Shown here: piece by piece, positions 43,042 through 51,494 of the stretch
Layout of the letters: every line of letters starts with the position of its first letter
Position numbering within the stretch: the stretch's first letter is position 1
DNA from: Opitutaceae bacterium TAV5
Lineage (GTDB): Bacteria > Verrucomicrobiota > Verrucomicrobiia > Opitutales > Opitutaceae
Length of the DNA: 64,000 nt
NCBI GenBank assembly: GCA_000242935.3
Contig: CP007053.1
Location: forward strand, 5,131,001-5,195,000
Direction: 5' to 3'
Position numbers and translations under genes: made by a program
The notes under the pieces: model-generated
What the model was told of the DNA's origin: nothing
The model's database searches: none
What the model saw: only the letters and a program-made list of their open reading frames with translations

Positions 43042-44238
43042 TCACCGGTCTACTTCGCCGAGGACGATGTCCACGCTGCCGAGGGTGATGACGGCGTCGG
43101 CGAGCGTGCCGCCGATGCACATGTCCTCGAGGACGGTGAGGTTGATGAGAGAGGGCGGACGGATGCGGTAACGGTACGGTTGCGGCGAACCGTCGCTGAC
43201 GAGGTGAAACCCGAGTTCGCCTTTCGGGCCTTCGATGCGGGCGTAGGCTTCGCCGGCCTTGGGGCGGAGTCCGCGGGATTTGGCCTTCGGATCGGTGACG
43301 GGGCCGGCGGGGATGTCGCGCAGGGCCTGTTGCAGGATTTTTACGGATTCGCGCATTTCGAGCATGCGCATCATGTAGCGGTCGTAGGTGTCGCCGTGGG
43401 CGCCGAGGGGGACGCGGAAATCGAAGCGGTCGTAAATGGAGTAGGTATCCACTTTGCGGATATCGTACGGAACGCCGCTGGCGCGGAGCATGGGACCGGT
43501 GATGCCGGCGTTGATGGCGAGGTCGGCGGGGAGGATTCCCGTGCCTTGCGTGCGGGCGAGGAGGATTTCGTTGGTGGTGAGGAGGGCGTCCTGTTCGTCG
43601 AGGTAGCGGGCGAAATCGTCCTCCAGGTAAGTCTTGAGTTTCGCCAGCCACTCGGGGGAAAGGTCCACGCGGACGCCGCCGAAGCGCATGTAGTTGCACA
43701 TCATCCGGGAGCCGGTGAGCTCCTCGATGAGGTCGAGCATGCGCTCGCGTTCGCGCAGCGAGTAGAGAAGCGGGGTGAAGGAGGTGCCGAGGTCGTTGAG
43801 GAGGAAACCGACGAGGCAGGCGTGGTTGATGAGGCGGGCGAGTTCACCGACGATGACGCGGACGTATTCGCCACGCTCGGGGACGGTGAGGCCGGCGAGT
43901 TTTTCGACGGCGTGCACGTAGGCCCAGTTGTTGGTGAGCGAGGAGAGGTAGTCGAGACGGTCGGTGTAGGGGATGCTGGCGAGATACGTGGTGTTCTCGG
44001 CGAGTTTTTCGTGGTTGCGGTGGAGATAGCCGAAAACGGGTTTGAGTTTGACGACAATCTCGCCGTCGAGCGTGGCCACCATCCGGAAAACGCCGTGCGT
44101 CGAGGGGTGGTGCGGGCCCATCGAGATTTCGAGGAGATCGCCGTGGTAATGGTCGCGCGTCGCGCGGACGCGCGATGGCCCGGGACTCAGGGTTTCGGGT
44201 TCAGGGCGGGAAGAGGTGTGCGTGGCGGTGCTGGTCAT
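43042..44238 (-). CDS. nuoD: NADH-quinone oxidoreductase subunit D
   Basis: A 398-residue subunit lining the quinone site. MGPHHPSTHGVFRMVATLDGE and FGYLHRNHEKLAENTTYLASIPYTDRLDYLS are diagnostic; the C-terminal DPVLGEVDR-type end is present as DIVLGEVDR. The start at 44238 overlaps the nuoC stop by ATGA. The first 30 residues are Ser/Pro/Arg-rich and partly encoded by 7-bp repeat units. Confidence 0.96.
   Translation of the reverse strand: MTSTATHTSSRPEPETLSPGPSRVRATRDHYHGDLLEISMGPHHPSTHGVFRMVATLDGEIVVKLKPVFGYLHRNHEKLAENTTYLASIPYTDRLDYLSSLTNNWAYVHAVEKLAGLTVPERGEYVRVIVGELARLINHACLVGFLLNDLGTSFTPLLYSLRERERMLDLIEELTGSRMMCNYMRFGGVRVDLSPEWLAKLKTYLEDDFARYLDEQDALLTTNEILLARTQGTGILPADLAINAGITGPMLRASGVPYDIRKVDTYSIYDRFDFRVPLGAHGDTYDRYMMRMLEMRESVKILQQALRDIPAGPVTDPKAKSRGLRPKAGEAYARIEGPKGELGFHLVSDGSPQPYRYRIRPPSLINLTVLEDMCIGGTLADAVITLGSVDIVLGEVDR
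44184..44211. repeat. Short 7-bp array in the 5' end of nuoD
   Basis: Four units in register: GACTCAG, GGTTTCG, GGTTCAG, GGCGGGA. The GGTTCAG unit is identical to that repeated four times in the prophage array at 22539. The array encodes about residues 10-19 of NuoD, outside the conserved core. Confidence 0.65.
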
Positions 44239-44825
44239 GCGGTGGCCTCCGTGGCGGTCGCGGGATAGTGAGCCTTGGCGCGGGTGAGGACGTCGTCGTG
44301 CGGGGTGGGTTCCCATTCGTAGTCGTCGGGGGAAACGTAGTCCTTGCGCATGGGGTGGTCCTTGAATTCGTCCCACATGAGGAGGCGGCGGAGATCGGGA
44401 TGGCCTTCGAAAACGATGCCGTAGAGATCAAAAATCTCGCGTTCCTGGAACTCGCAGGAACGCCAGACAGGGGTGAGCGAGGGCAGGGTGACGGCGTCGG
44501 TGCGGTTGGCGGTGCGCAGGCGGAGGATGACGGGGGCGCTGGTTTTCTGCGCTATCGAATAGAGATGGTAAACGGCTTCGAGGTAGCCGGAGGAGGAACC
44601 GGCGGTCTTGCCGGGCCAGTCGAGGCCGGTGACGTTGGCGCAGTAGTCGAGGCGCGTGGCGGGGTCGTCGCGGAGGAAGGCGGCGATGTCGCGGGCGCGG
44701 GAGTGGCCGGCGGCGGTGACGAGCAGGCTGTGTTGCGCGGAGGGGCCGGGGTTGGCGACGGGTTCGATGACGTCGGCGCCGAAGCGGTCGGCGAGGCGGG
44801 CGTGGAGTGGATCGAGGGTTTCCAT
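44235..44825 (-). CDS. nuoC: NADH-quinone oxidoreductase subunit C
   Basis: A 196-residue peripheral-arm subunit. WRSCEFQEREIFDLYGIVFEGHPDLRRLLMWDEF and HPMRKDYV are the NuoC signature. It overlaps nuoD by four bases, and the two are separate proteins rather than the fused CD seen in enterobacteria. Confidence 0.95.
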   Translation of the reverse strand: METLDPLHARLADRFGADVIEPVANPGPSAQHSLLVTAAGHSRARDIAAFLRDDPATRLDYCANVTGLDWPGKTAGSSSGYLEAVYHLYSIAQKTSAPVILRLRTANRTDAVTLPSLTPVWRSCEFQEREIFDLYGIVFEGHPDLRRLLMWDEFKDHPMRKDYVSPDDYEWEPTPHDDVLTRAKAHYPATATEATA

Positions 44826-44855
44826 GGTGGCGGCAGCGGAGGGAGGACGCGGCGG

Positions 44856-45530
44856 TCAGGGTTTGTCGGGACGGACGAGGGAAGCGGCGGGACGCCAGAC
44901 GGCGGGGTTGTGCGGCGGGACGATATCGTGATCTCCGTATTCGGGTACGGGATACGCGCCATCGTTGTCGGTGCGAAGGTGGCGGGGGCGATCGGGGCCG
45001 GTGAGTTTTTCGGCGCGGATCTTCTTCTGGAGCTCGATCAGTCCGTTGAGGAGAGCTTCGGGGCGGGGCGGACAGCCGGGGATGTAGACATCGACAGGGA
45101 TGAAGCGGTCCACGCCCTTGAGGACATTGTAGCCTTGCTTGAAGGGGCCGCCGGAGATGGAGCACGCGCCCATGGCGATGCAGTATTTGGGCTCGGCCAT
45201 CTGGTTCCAGATGCGCACGACTTGCGGCGCCATTTTTTTGGTGACGGTGCCGGAGACGATCATGAGGTCGGCCTGGCGCGGGGAGGCTCGGAAAATCTCG
45301 GCGCCGAAGCGGGCGATGTCGAAGCGCGCGGCGGCGACGGCGATCATCTCGATGGCGCAGCAGGCGAGGCCGAACTGGAGGGGCCAGATGGAACGGGTGC
45401 GGCCCCAATTGTAGATTTCGTTGAAGGTGGTGAGAAGGACACCCTGCTGCCGCAGGGATTCGCGCTCTTCGGCGGTGACGGTGGGAGACGCGTGCGGGGC
45501 GGGGATGGGGGTGGAGGGGGAATCGCTCAT
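44856..45530 (-). CDS. nuoB: NADH-quinone oxidoreductase subunit B
   Basis: A 224-residue subunit carrying cluster N2: [10 protein letters not shown] with the tandem Cys pair near residue 51, [15 protein letters not shown] and [13 protein letters not shown]. The Thr/Pro-rich first 25 residues are extra. Start 45530 was chosen; an alternative ATG 36 bases upstream (45566) would overlap the nuoA end. The C-terminal tail of about 50 residues is also longer than usual. Confidence 0.95.
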   Translation of the reverse strand: MSDSPSTPIPAPHASPTVTAEERESLRQQGVLLTTFNEIYNWGRTRSIWPLQFGLACCAIEMIAVAAARFDIARFGAEIFRASPRQADLMIVSGTVTKKMAPQVVRIWNQMAEPKYCIAMGACSISGGPFKQGYNVLKGVDRFIPVDVYIPGCPPRPEALLNGLIELQKKIRAEKLTGPDRPRHLRTDNDGAYPVPEYGDHDIVPPHNPAVWRPAASLVRPDKP

Positions 45531-45556
45531 GGTGTGGGTTGCAGGCGGGGCGGGGG

Positions 45557-45934
45557 TTATTTCCATTCGAGGTGTCCGCGTTGCCAGGCCCAGACGAGGC
45601 CCTCGGCGAGGAGCAGGATGAAGGCGAGGAGCACGAAAAGCGCGGCGGCGGGCAGGCCGGTGAAAACGACGGCGGCGGGGAGCAAAAAAAGAACCTCCAC
45701 GTCGAAGATCAGGAAGAGGATCGCGTAGAGGTAATAATGGGCGCGAAACTGGATCCACGAATCGCCTCCGGACGGGAGGCCGCATTCGTAGATGGCGTTT
45801 TTCTCGGCGCCGGGTTTGGGCGGCTGGAAAACCCGGAACCAGAGTTGCGCCACCAGAATCAGGGCGAGCGGAAAGACCGCGGCAATGGCGACGAAGAGCG
45901 CGAGAAAGGCATAGGGATGGTCGGAGGCGGTCAT
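45557..45934 (-). CDS. nuoA: NADH-quinone oxidoreductase subunit A
   Basis: A 125-residue membrane protein with three helices; [38 protein letters not shown] is the NuoA hallmark. It is the first gene of the nuo operon. The start at 45934 was chosen by homologous length. The 235-base region upstream, shared with divergent hemB, must hold the operon promoter. Confidence 0.95.
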   Translation of the reverse strand: MTASDHPYAFLALFVAIAAVFPLALILVAQLWFRVFQPPKPGAEKNAIYECGLPSGGDSWIQFRAHYYLYAILFLIFDVEVLFLLPAAVVFTGLPAAALFVLLAFILLLAEGLVWAWQRGHLEWK

Positions 45935-46169
45935 GGTTTCGGTCAAGGTCACGAAAAAAAACCGTGCACCGTACTGAAAACCACACCGCCAGAACCATCG
46001 CAACGGACAAGCCGGAGTGTTTCTTGTGGAAAGCTGCGCATGTTTTTCCGGATGCACAGCCGGCATAACGGGCCTGGCAGGAGGGCGTGAAAATGGGGTG
46101 GCCGGGCGCGGAAGAGCCTGTATGATGCGGATTTCCTTCCCGTCAGATTTCGTATTCGTTTTTCAGGAC
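45935..46169. promoter_or_regulatory. Divergent promoter region of nuo and hemB
   Basis: No gene is seen between the divergent nuoA and hemB starts. A TATGAT hexamer at 46121-46126 could serve as -10 for hemB, though no good -35 stands 17 bases upstream. No clear hexamers were found for nuo. Confidence 0.35.
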
Positions 46170-47189
46170 ATGGCCACCTCCAACACCTCCTTCTCACTCG
46201 ACCTGATCCACCGTCCGCGCCGTCTGCGGCGCACGGCCAGCCTCCGCGCCCTCGTGCGCGAGACGGTGCTGACGCCGGCCAACCTCATCGCGCCGCTGTT
46301 CGTGGTCGAGGGGGATGCGCCGCCGGAGGAGATCGGCTCGATGCCGGGCGTTTTCCGCTACGGGATCGCCGATCTCGTCGAGGAATGCCGGATATTGCAC
46401 AATCTTGGCGTGCCGGCCGTGGCGCTGTTTCCGAAGCTCGACCCGGCGCTGAAAGACGAGACCGGCAGCGCGGCGCTGGACGAGGATGCGCTCGTGTTGC
46501 GCGCGGTGCGTGCGGTGAAGGAATCGGTGCCGGGCATAACGGTCGTGACCGATGTGGCGCTCGATCCGTACACGAACCACGGCCACGACGGCGTGCTCAA
46601 CGCCGCGGGCGACGATGTGGAGAACGACCGCACGGTCGGCATCCTGACGCGCATGGCGGTGATGCAGGCGCGGGCGGGCGTGGACCTGGTGGCGCCGAGC
46701 GACATGATGGACGGCCGCGTCGGCGCGATCCGGCGCGCGCTGGATGCGGCGGGTTTTCAGCAGACGGGCGTGATGGCGTACTCGGCGAAATTCAACTCGG
46801 CCTATTACGGTCCGTTCCGCGACGCGGTCGGCAGCGCGCAGGCGGCGGGCACGCGGTTGCTCGGCAAGGCGACCTACCAGCTCGACCCGGCCAACCGCCG
46901 CGAGGCGATCGCGGAGGCGGCGCTCGACGAGGCGGAGGGGGCGGACATCATCATGGTGAAACCGGCCGGCATCTACCTGGACATTATCCGCGACGTGCGC
47001 GAACGGACGCAGAAGCCGGTGGCGGCGTACCAGATTTCCGGCGAGTACGCGCAGATCCAGGCGGCGGCGCGGCTGGGCTGGCTGGACCTGGCGCGGACGC
47101 GCGACGAGTCGCTGCTGGCGATCCGGCGGGCCGGGGCGGACATGATACTGACGTATTTCGCCAAGGAGACGGCGAAGGCGCTGGCATGA
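46170..47189 (+). CDS. hemB: Delta-aminolevulinic acid dehydratase (porphobilinogen synthase)
   Basis: A 339-residue enzyme that condenses two 5-aminolevulinate molecules to porphobilinogen in heme synthesis. RPRRLRR, the Schiff-base lysine segments AYSAKFNSAYYGPFRDA and IIMVKPAGIYLDIIRDVRE, and DLVAPSDMMDGRVGAIR are present. The metal site region VVTDVALDPYTNHGHDG lacks the zinc cysteines, so a magnesium-type enzyme is likely. The ATG at 46170 has AGGA close upstream. Confidence 0.97.
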   Translation: MATSNTSFSLDLIHRPRRLRRTASLRALVRETVLTPANLIAPLFVVEGDAPPEEIGSMPGVFRYGIADLVEECRILHNLGVPAVALFPKLDPALKDETGSAALDEDALVLRAVRAVKESVPGITVVTDVALDPYTNHGHDGVLNAAGDDVENDRTVGILTRMAVMQARAGVDLVAPSDMMDGRVGAIRRALDAAGFQQTGVMAYSAKFNSAYYGPFRDAVGSAQAAGTRLLGKATYQLDPANRREAIAEAALDEAEGADIIMVKPAGIYLDIIRDVRERTQKPVAAYQISGEYAQIQAAARLGWLDLARTRDESLLAIRRAGADMILTYFAKETAKALA

Positions 47190-47253
47190 GCGACGGTGGA
47201 GCCATCCGTGGCAGTCAGGTCGTGGTCATGAGGGAAACCGTCGACGTTTTTTC

Positions 47254-47328
47254 TGGTGCAAGCGCCGGGAGTCGAACCCGGATCAACGGCTTCGGAGACC
47301 GCTACACTATCCATTGTGCTACGCCTGC
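47254..47328 (-). tRNA. tRNA-Arg (CCG anticodon)
   Basis: On the - strand a full cloverleaf of 75 bases including an encoded CCA. The acceptor stem GCAGGCG pairs with CGCTTGC (one G-U), the anticodon loop is CTCCGAA, and the T arm is CCGGG-TTCGACT-CCCGG. It reads CGG codons. It faces hemB convergently. Confidence 0.95.
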
Positions 47329-47460
47329 GCGCAGAAAAACCGAGCGGCGAGACAAAGGGGGGTTGCGGGTGGCGTCAAGCTCCGGGCGGCGCGAGGCGAC
47401 GATTCGGGCCGGCCGCGGCGGGCGGCGGGCAGGGTGGAGGCGCGGACGCAGCCTCTCCGC

Positions 47461-48666
47461 ATGAAACCTTTGCCGTCCATGCGCCCGCTGTTTTTGCTGA
47501 CCCACGAATTCTGGCCGCGACGCGGCGGGATCGCCACGTATTGCGAGGAAATGGCCCGGGCAGCGGCGCTGGCGGCGGGAGGACGAGGCGTGGAGGTGTG
47601 GGCGCCGGCGTTGCGACCGGGGGAGCCGGAGCGCGCCGGCTGGCCGTTTGCAGTGAGGCGGCTGCCGCTGCGCGGGACGCACGACCTGGGCTGCCGGCTG
47701 GCGATGGCGCGGTTTCTGGTGGGCGAGCGGCGGCGGTTGCGGCGGGCGTTGGTGCACCTCGCCGAGCCGGGTCCGATGCTGGCGGCGATGCTGTTGCAGC
47801 CATGGCGGACATTTTGCCCGCAACGGATGATCCTGACATTTCACGGCTCGGAGGTGCTGAAATTTCATGCGGACCCGGTGATCCGCCTGCTGGCGCGCCG
47901 GCTGATCCGGCGGGCATGGCGGGTGAGCACACTGACGCAGTATGCGCGCCGGTTGTTGTGCGAGTGTTTTCCGGAAGCGGCGGGCAAGGTGGTGCTCGCG
48001 CCGGGGGCGCTGCGGAGCGGATGGGAGGCTGCCGGGCAGGACGGTGAACCAGACGGCGAAGGGGAGCGGAGCAGCGGTGCCGCCGGTCCGGACGGGCGGC
48101 GGCTGGTGGTCCTGACGGTGGGGCGGCTGCATCCGCGCAAGGGGCAGGCACAGACACTGGCCGCGCTGGCGGCTCTGCCGGAGGCGTGGCGGCGGCGGGT
48201 GGAATACCGGATGGCGGGGACGACCAACCGGCCGGGCTACGAGGCGGAATTGCGCGAAGCGGCGCGGCGGGCCGAGGCGGAAGGGCTGGCGGTGCGCTTC
48301 CTGGGCGACGTGCCGGACGGGGAACTGGGCGCGGCGTATGCGGAGGCGGATATTTTTGCGCTCACGTCGGTGGAGCACGGACACAGCGTGGAAGGATTCG
48401 GGCTGGTCTATCTCGAGGCGTCGGCGCACGGCTTGCCGGTCGTGGCGCACGCTATCGGCGGGGTGGCGGAGGCGGTGCACGACGGGGAGACGGGTTTGCT
48501 CGTCCGGCCGGGACCGGGATCGGGTGAGTTGCTGACGGAAGCGTTTGCGCGGCTGCTCGGGGATGCGGCATTGCGGCGGCGGCTGGGCGCGGCGGGGCGC
48601 GCGTGGGCCCGGAAAAATTCATGGGCGGACTCGGCGCGGGTGCTGTACGGGGAAGACCTCGACTGA
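47461..48666 (+). CDS. Glycosyltransferase family 4
   Basis: A 401-residue GT-B enzyme. The N-terminal domain begins PLFLLTHEFWPRRGGIATYCEEMA, a typical acceptor-domain loop. The C-terminal domain has VLTVGRLHPRKGQ, then the donor motif SVEHGHSVEGFGLVYLEASAHGLPVVA with the paired Glu. It probably adds a sugar to a surface glycan or lipid. It is six bases before a second GT4 gene, so the pair likely acts in one pathway. A start at 47479 is also possible. Confidence 0.88.
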   Translation: MKPLPSMRPLFLLTHEFWPRRGGIATYCEEMARAAALAAGGRGVEVWAPALRPGEPERAGWPFAVRRLPLRGTHDLGCRLAMARFLVGERRRLRRALVHLAEPGPMLAAMLLQPWRTFCPQRMILTFHGSEVLKFHADPVIRLLARRLIRRAWRVSTLTQYARRLLCECFPEAAGKVVLAPGALRSGWEAAGQDGEPDGEGERSSGAAGPDGRRLVVLTVGRLHPRKGQAQTLAALAALPEAWRRRVEYRMAGTTNRPGYEAELREAARRAEAEGLAVRFLGDVPDGELGAAYAEADIFALTSVEHGHSVEGFGLVYLEASAHGLPVVAHAIGGVAEAVHDGETGLLVRPGPGSGELLTEAFARLLGDAALRRRLGAAGRAWARKNSWADSARVLYGEDLD

Positions 48667-48672
48667 ACGGGA

Positions 48673-49938
48673 ATGAAGATCTGCATCCTCCAGGATTTTT
48701 TGCGCAATGGCGGCACCGAGCGGCAGACGGTGCTGCTCGCCCGGGCATTCGCGGCGGAGGGGCATGCGGTGACGGTGCTGACGTTCCGGCCCGGCGGCGT
48801 GCTGGCGGCAGGGCTGGCGGAAACGGGCGGGAGGACGCCCGCGGAACACGGGCCGGAAGCCCATGCCACGTCGGAATCAGGGGCAGGATGCCCATGCCAC
48901 GTTGCGGGCGGGACGCCCGCGCCACAGCGCCCGCGGCACGAGGTGTTGCAGCCGTTCGACACGCGGATCAACGGCTTCGCCCCGGGGCTGGCGCGGCGGC
49001 TGCGGCGGATCGCGCCGGATGTGGTGCTGTGCATGGGGCGGATGGCGAATGGCCGGGGCGCGCTCGTGAAGCGGACACTGCCGGGCGCGGTGGTCGTGGG
49101 AACGCTTCGCACGGGCAAGGCGTTGCAGCGGGCGTTCCGGGAATCGCTGCACGCGGTCGATCACGTGGTGGCCAACAGCGGCGACTCGGCGGAGACGTTG
49201 ACGCGGGTGCAGGGCGTGCCGGCGGAGCGGGTCTCGGTGATTTACAACGGGCTGGTGTTCCCGGCGGATGCCGGAGGCGATTCGAGGGGGCGCGACAGCG
49301 GCGCAGGAGACGCTATCGGTAGCGGGGCGGAGCAGGCGGGCGGAGTGGAAAAACTGTCCGCGACGAAGGCGCCGGGAGCGGTCGTCTTGCTGTGCGTCGG
49401 CATGTTTCGTCCGGAGAAAAACCAGCGGGCGCTGATCGAGGCGGCGGCGCGGTTGCCAAAAAATCCGGCGTGGGAACTGTGGCTGGCGGGCGAGGGGCCG
49501 GCGCGCGCGGAGTGCGAGGCGCTGGCGCGGCGACTGGGGATGGCGGAGCGGGTGAGGTTTTTCGGGTTTCTGGCCGATCCGGCGCCGCTTTACCGGGCGG
49601 CGGATGTGGCGGTGCTGGCGTCGCGGGCGGAGTCGTTGTCCAATTTTCTGATCGAGGCGCAGGCGCACGGGTTGCCGGCGGTGGCCGCGGAGGTGACGGG
49701 AGCGCGCGAGTGCCTGCGCGAGGGCGTCAGCGGAGTGGTGGTGCCGGCGGGCGACGCGGCGGCGATGGCGGCGGCGTGGCGGGTGTATATCGAAAATCCG
49801 GATACGCGCCGCGCCGCGGGGGAGGCGGCGCGGGCGTTCGCGCGGGCGACCTTCGATCCGGCGCGGCAGACGGCGGCGTACCTGGACCTGTTCGCACGGC
49901 TGCGGAACAGGCCGGCGGGGCGGGCGCCGCGGGGATAG
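48673..49938 (+). CDS. Glycosyltransferase family 4 with a repeat-derived insertion
   Basis: A 421-residue GT-B enzyme. The start ICILQDFLRNGGTERQTVLLARAF is a classic acceptor domain. The donor domain has LLCVGMFRPEKNQRALIEAAARL and ASRAESLSNFLIEAQAHGLPAVA. Residues from about 56 to 95 are a low-complexity insertion derived from dispersed repeats (three GCCCATGCCAC-like units), placed between conserved strands. It is likely tolerated in a surface loop. It forms an operon with the upstream GT4. Confidence 0.88.
   Translation: MKICILQDFLRNGGTERQTVLLARAFAAEGHAVTVLTFRPGGVLAAGLAETGGRTPAEHGPEAHATSESGAGCPCHVAGGTPAPQRPRHEVLQPFDTRINGFAPGLARRLRRIAPDVVLCMGRMANGRGALVKRTLPGAVVVGTLRTGKALQRAFRESLHAVDHVVANSGDSAETLTRVQGVPAERVSVIYNGLVFPADAGGDSRGRDSGAGDAIGSGAEQAGGVEKLSATKAPGAVVLLCVGMFRPEKNQRALIEAAARLPKNPAWELWLAGEGPARAECEALARRLGMAERVRFFGFLADPAPLYRAADVAVLASRAESLSNFLIEAQAHGLPAVAAEVTGARECLREGVSGVVVPAGDAAAMAAAWRVYIENPDTRRAAGEAARAFARATFDPARQTAAYLDLFARLRNRPAGRAPRG
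48853..48921. repeat. Dispersed repeat units inside a glycosyltransferase gene
   Basis: Three related units (around GGAAGCCCATGCCACG, GGATGCCCATGCCACG and GGACGCCCGCGCCACA) stand in tandem. The middle one, 48872-48901, is the 30-bp repeat also found at 25601-25630, with one difference. They are in frame and encode PEAHAT/GCPCHV/GTPAPQ-type peptide. Confidence 0.75.
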
Positions 49939-49974
49939 CGCGGCGCGCCGCGGCGTCGGGGGAGGGGGGAGCGG

Positions 49975-51309
49975 TCAGTCCTCGTCGTCGTTTTCGGGTT
50001 CGGGGAAGTGGCGCTCCACCCGCACGCGGCGCAGGCGCTCGGCGTGAACATCGGCGGCGATGATGACAAATTCCCCGACGGAGACCGATTCGCCGCGGCG
50101 GGGGAACTTGCCGAAGTGGCGCTGCGCCCACATCGAGACGGTCTCCTTGGGCAGCCATTCGAAGGTCCAGCCGGTCTCGGCCTGGAGTTCGCGCATGGTG
50201 AGCACGCCGCTGACGACAATGTAGTTTTCCCCGTGTTCGAAGATGGGTCCGTTCTCGATGTCGAACTCGTCGCGGATGTCGCCGACGATTTCCTCGAGCA
50301 CGTCCTCGAACGACACGATGCCGGCCGTCTTGCCCTCGGCGTCGAGCACGATGGCGAGGTGGTTGCGCGAGGAGCGGAAGAGCTCGAGCATCGTGTGGAT
50401 CGGCGTGCGCAGGGTGAAGGTGAGCGCCGGGCGGACGAGGGGCTCGACGGGCGCATCGATGCCGAGGGCGTGAATCTGCCAGAGCCATTCGCGGACGAGG
50501 AGGATGCCGTCGATATCATCGAGCGAACCGCGGCACACGGGAAACCGGCTGTGGCCCTGGACCTGGGCGAAGCGGAGGTTTTCCTCGTTGGGCTTGTCGA
50601 GCCAGAGCGCCTGGATCTGGTCGCGCGGGCGCATGATCTGCTGGGCCTGGATTTCGCGCAGGCGCAGCGAGCGGATCATGAGCTTGTTGATGAGCGAATC
50701 GCCCGGATGCGAATGGCGGGCATGGCTGAGCACGTATTCGAGTTCCTCGCGGCTGAAGGCGTGTTCGCCCTCGCCGGCGGGGTCGAGCCCGGCCCAGCGC
50801 AGGAAGAGATTGGCGGTGCCGTTGAGCGTCCAGATAAAGGGGAACAGGATAACGTAAAAAAACATCAGCGGCCCCGCAGTGAAGACCGAGACGGCCTTGG
50901 GGCGCTGGATGGCGAGCGATTTGGGCGCGAGTTCGCCGAAAATGATGTGGAGGAAGGTAATGACCGCAAAGGCCACGGCAAATGACACCGAGCTGACCGT
51001 GGCCGGAGAGGTGATGCCGAAATGCCCGAGGAGCGGTGCGATGCGGTGGGCGATGAACGGCTCGCCGACCCAGCCGAGGCCAAGGCTGGCGAGCGTGATG
51101 CCGAGCTGCGTGGCGGAGAGCGAGGCATCGAGTTTCTGCGTGGCGGTGATGGCGAGCTTCACGCGCCATCCGCCTGACTTGATCATGGGCTGGAGCTGGC
51201 TGGCGCGCACCTTGACGAGGGCGAATTCCGCCGCAACGAAGAACCCGTTGGCGGCGACCAGAATGAGAACGACGATCACCTCAAGGGTGATTCCCAGGAA
51301 TGTTTGCAT
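49975..51309 (-). CDS. CNNM/CorC-family transporter with CBS pair (hemolysin C-like)
   Basis: A 444-residue membrane protein. The DUF21 domain (1-200) has three to four helices and contains LSATQLGITLASLGLGWVGEP and HIIFGELAPKSLAIQRP. A CBS pair follows (about 215-335; QIMRPRDQI, GIVSFEDVLEEIVGDI), then a CorC_HlyC domain (345-435). Proteins of this kind export magnesium or are regulated by Mg-ATP binding to the CBS pair. The very acidic end is EPENDDED. Confidence 0.92.
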   Translation of the reverse strand: MQTFLGITLEVIVVLILVAANGFFVAAEFALVKVRASQLQPMIKSGGWRVKLAITATQKLDASLSATQLGITLASLGLGWVGEPFIAHRIAPLLGHFGITSPATVSSVSFAVAFAVITFLHIIFGELAPKSLAIQRPKAVSVFTAGPLMFFYVILFPFIWTLNGTANLFLRWAGLDPAGEGEHAFSREELEYVLSHARHSHPGDSLINKLMIRSLRLREIQAQQIMRPRDQIQALWLDKPNEENLRFAQVQGHSRFPVCRGSLDDIDGILLVREWLWQIHALGIDAPVEPLVRPALTFTLRTPIHTMLELFRSSRNHLAIVLDAEGKTAGIVSFEDVLEEIVGDIRDEFDIENGPIFEHGENYIVVSGVLTMRELQAETGWTFEWLPKETVSMWAQRHFGKFPRRGESVSVGEFVIIAADVHAERLRRVRVERHFPEPENDDED

Positions 51310-51494
51310 TGCGACGCTGGCGACAGTGTGGGTGAAAGCGCGGTCGTCCAGTATTCAGATGCGAAACACTCTCACAACGAGTGGTACGGGAGTTGTTTGT
51401 TTGGTCGCAACTCTTTGGAAATCAGGATAAAAGGAGGGGTATTTCGTCGATGAGTGATAATTTTTATGAAAAGGGGTACCGGACGGGGTAAAGT

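Noticed and set aside
9794-43045. Heptamer arrays as CRISPR arrays
   Set aside because: Units are 7 bp without spacers, and no cas genes are present.
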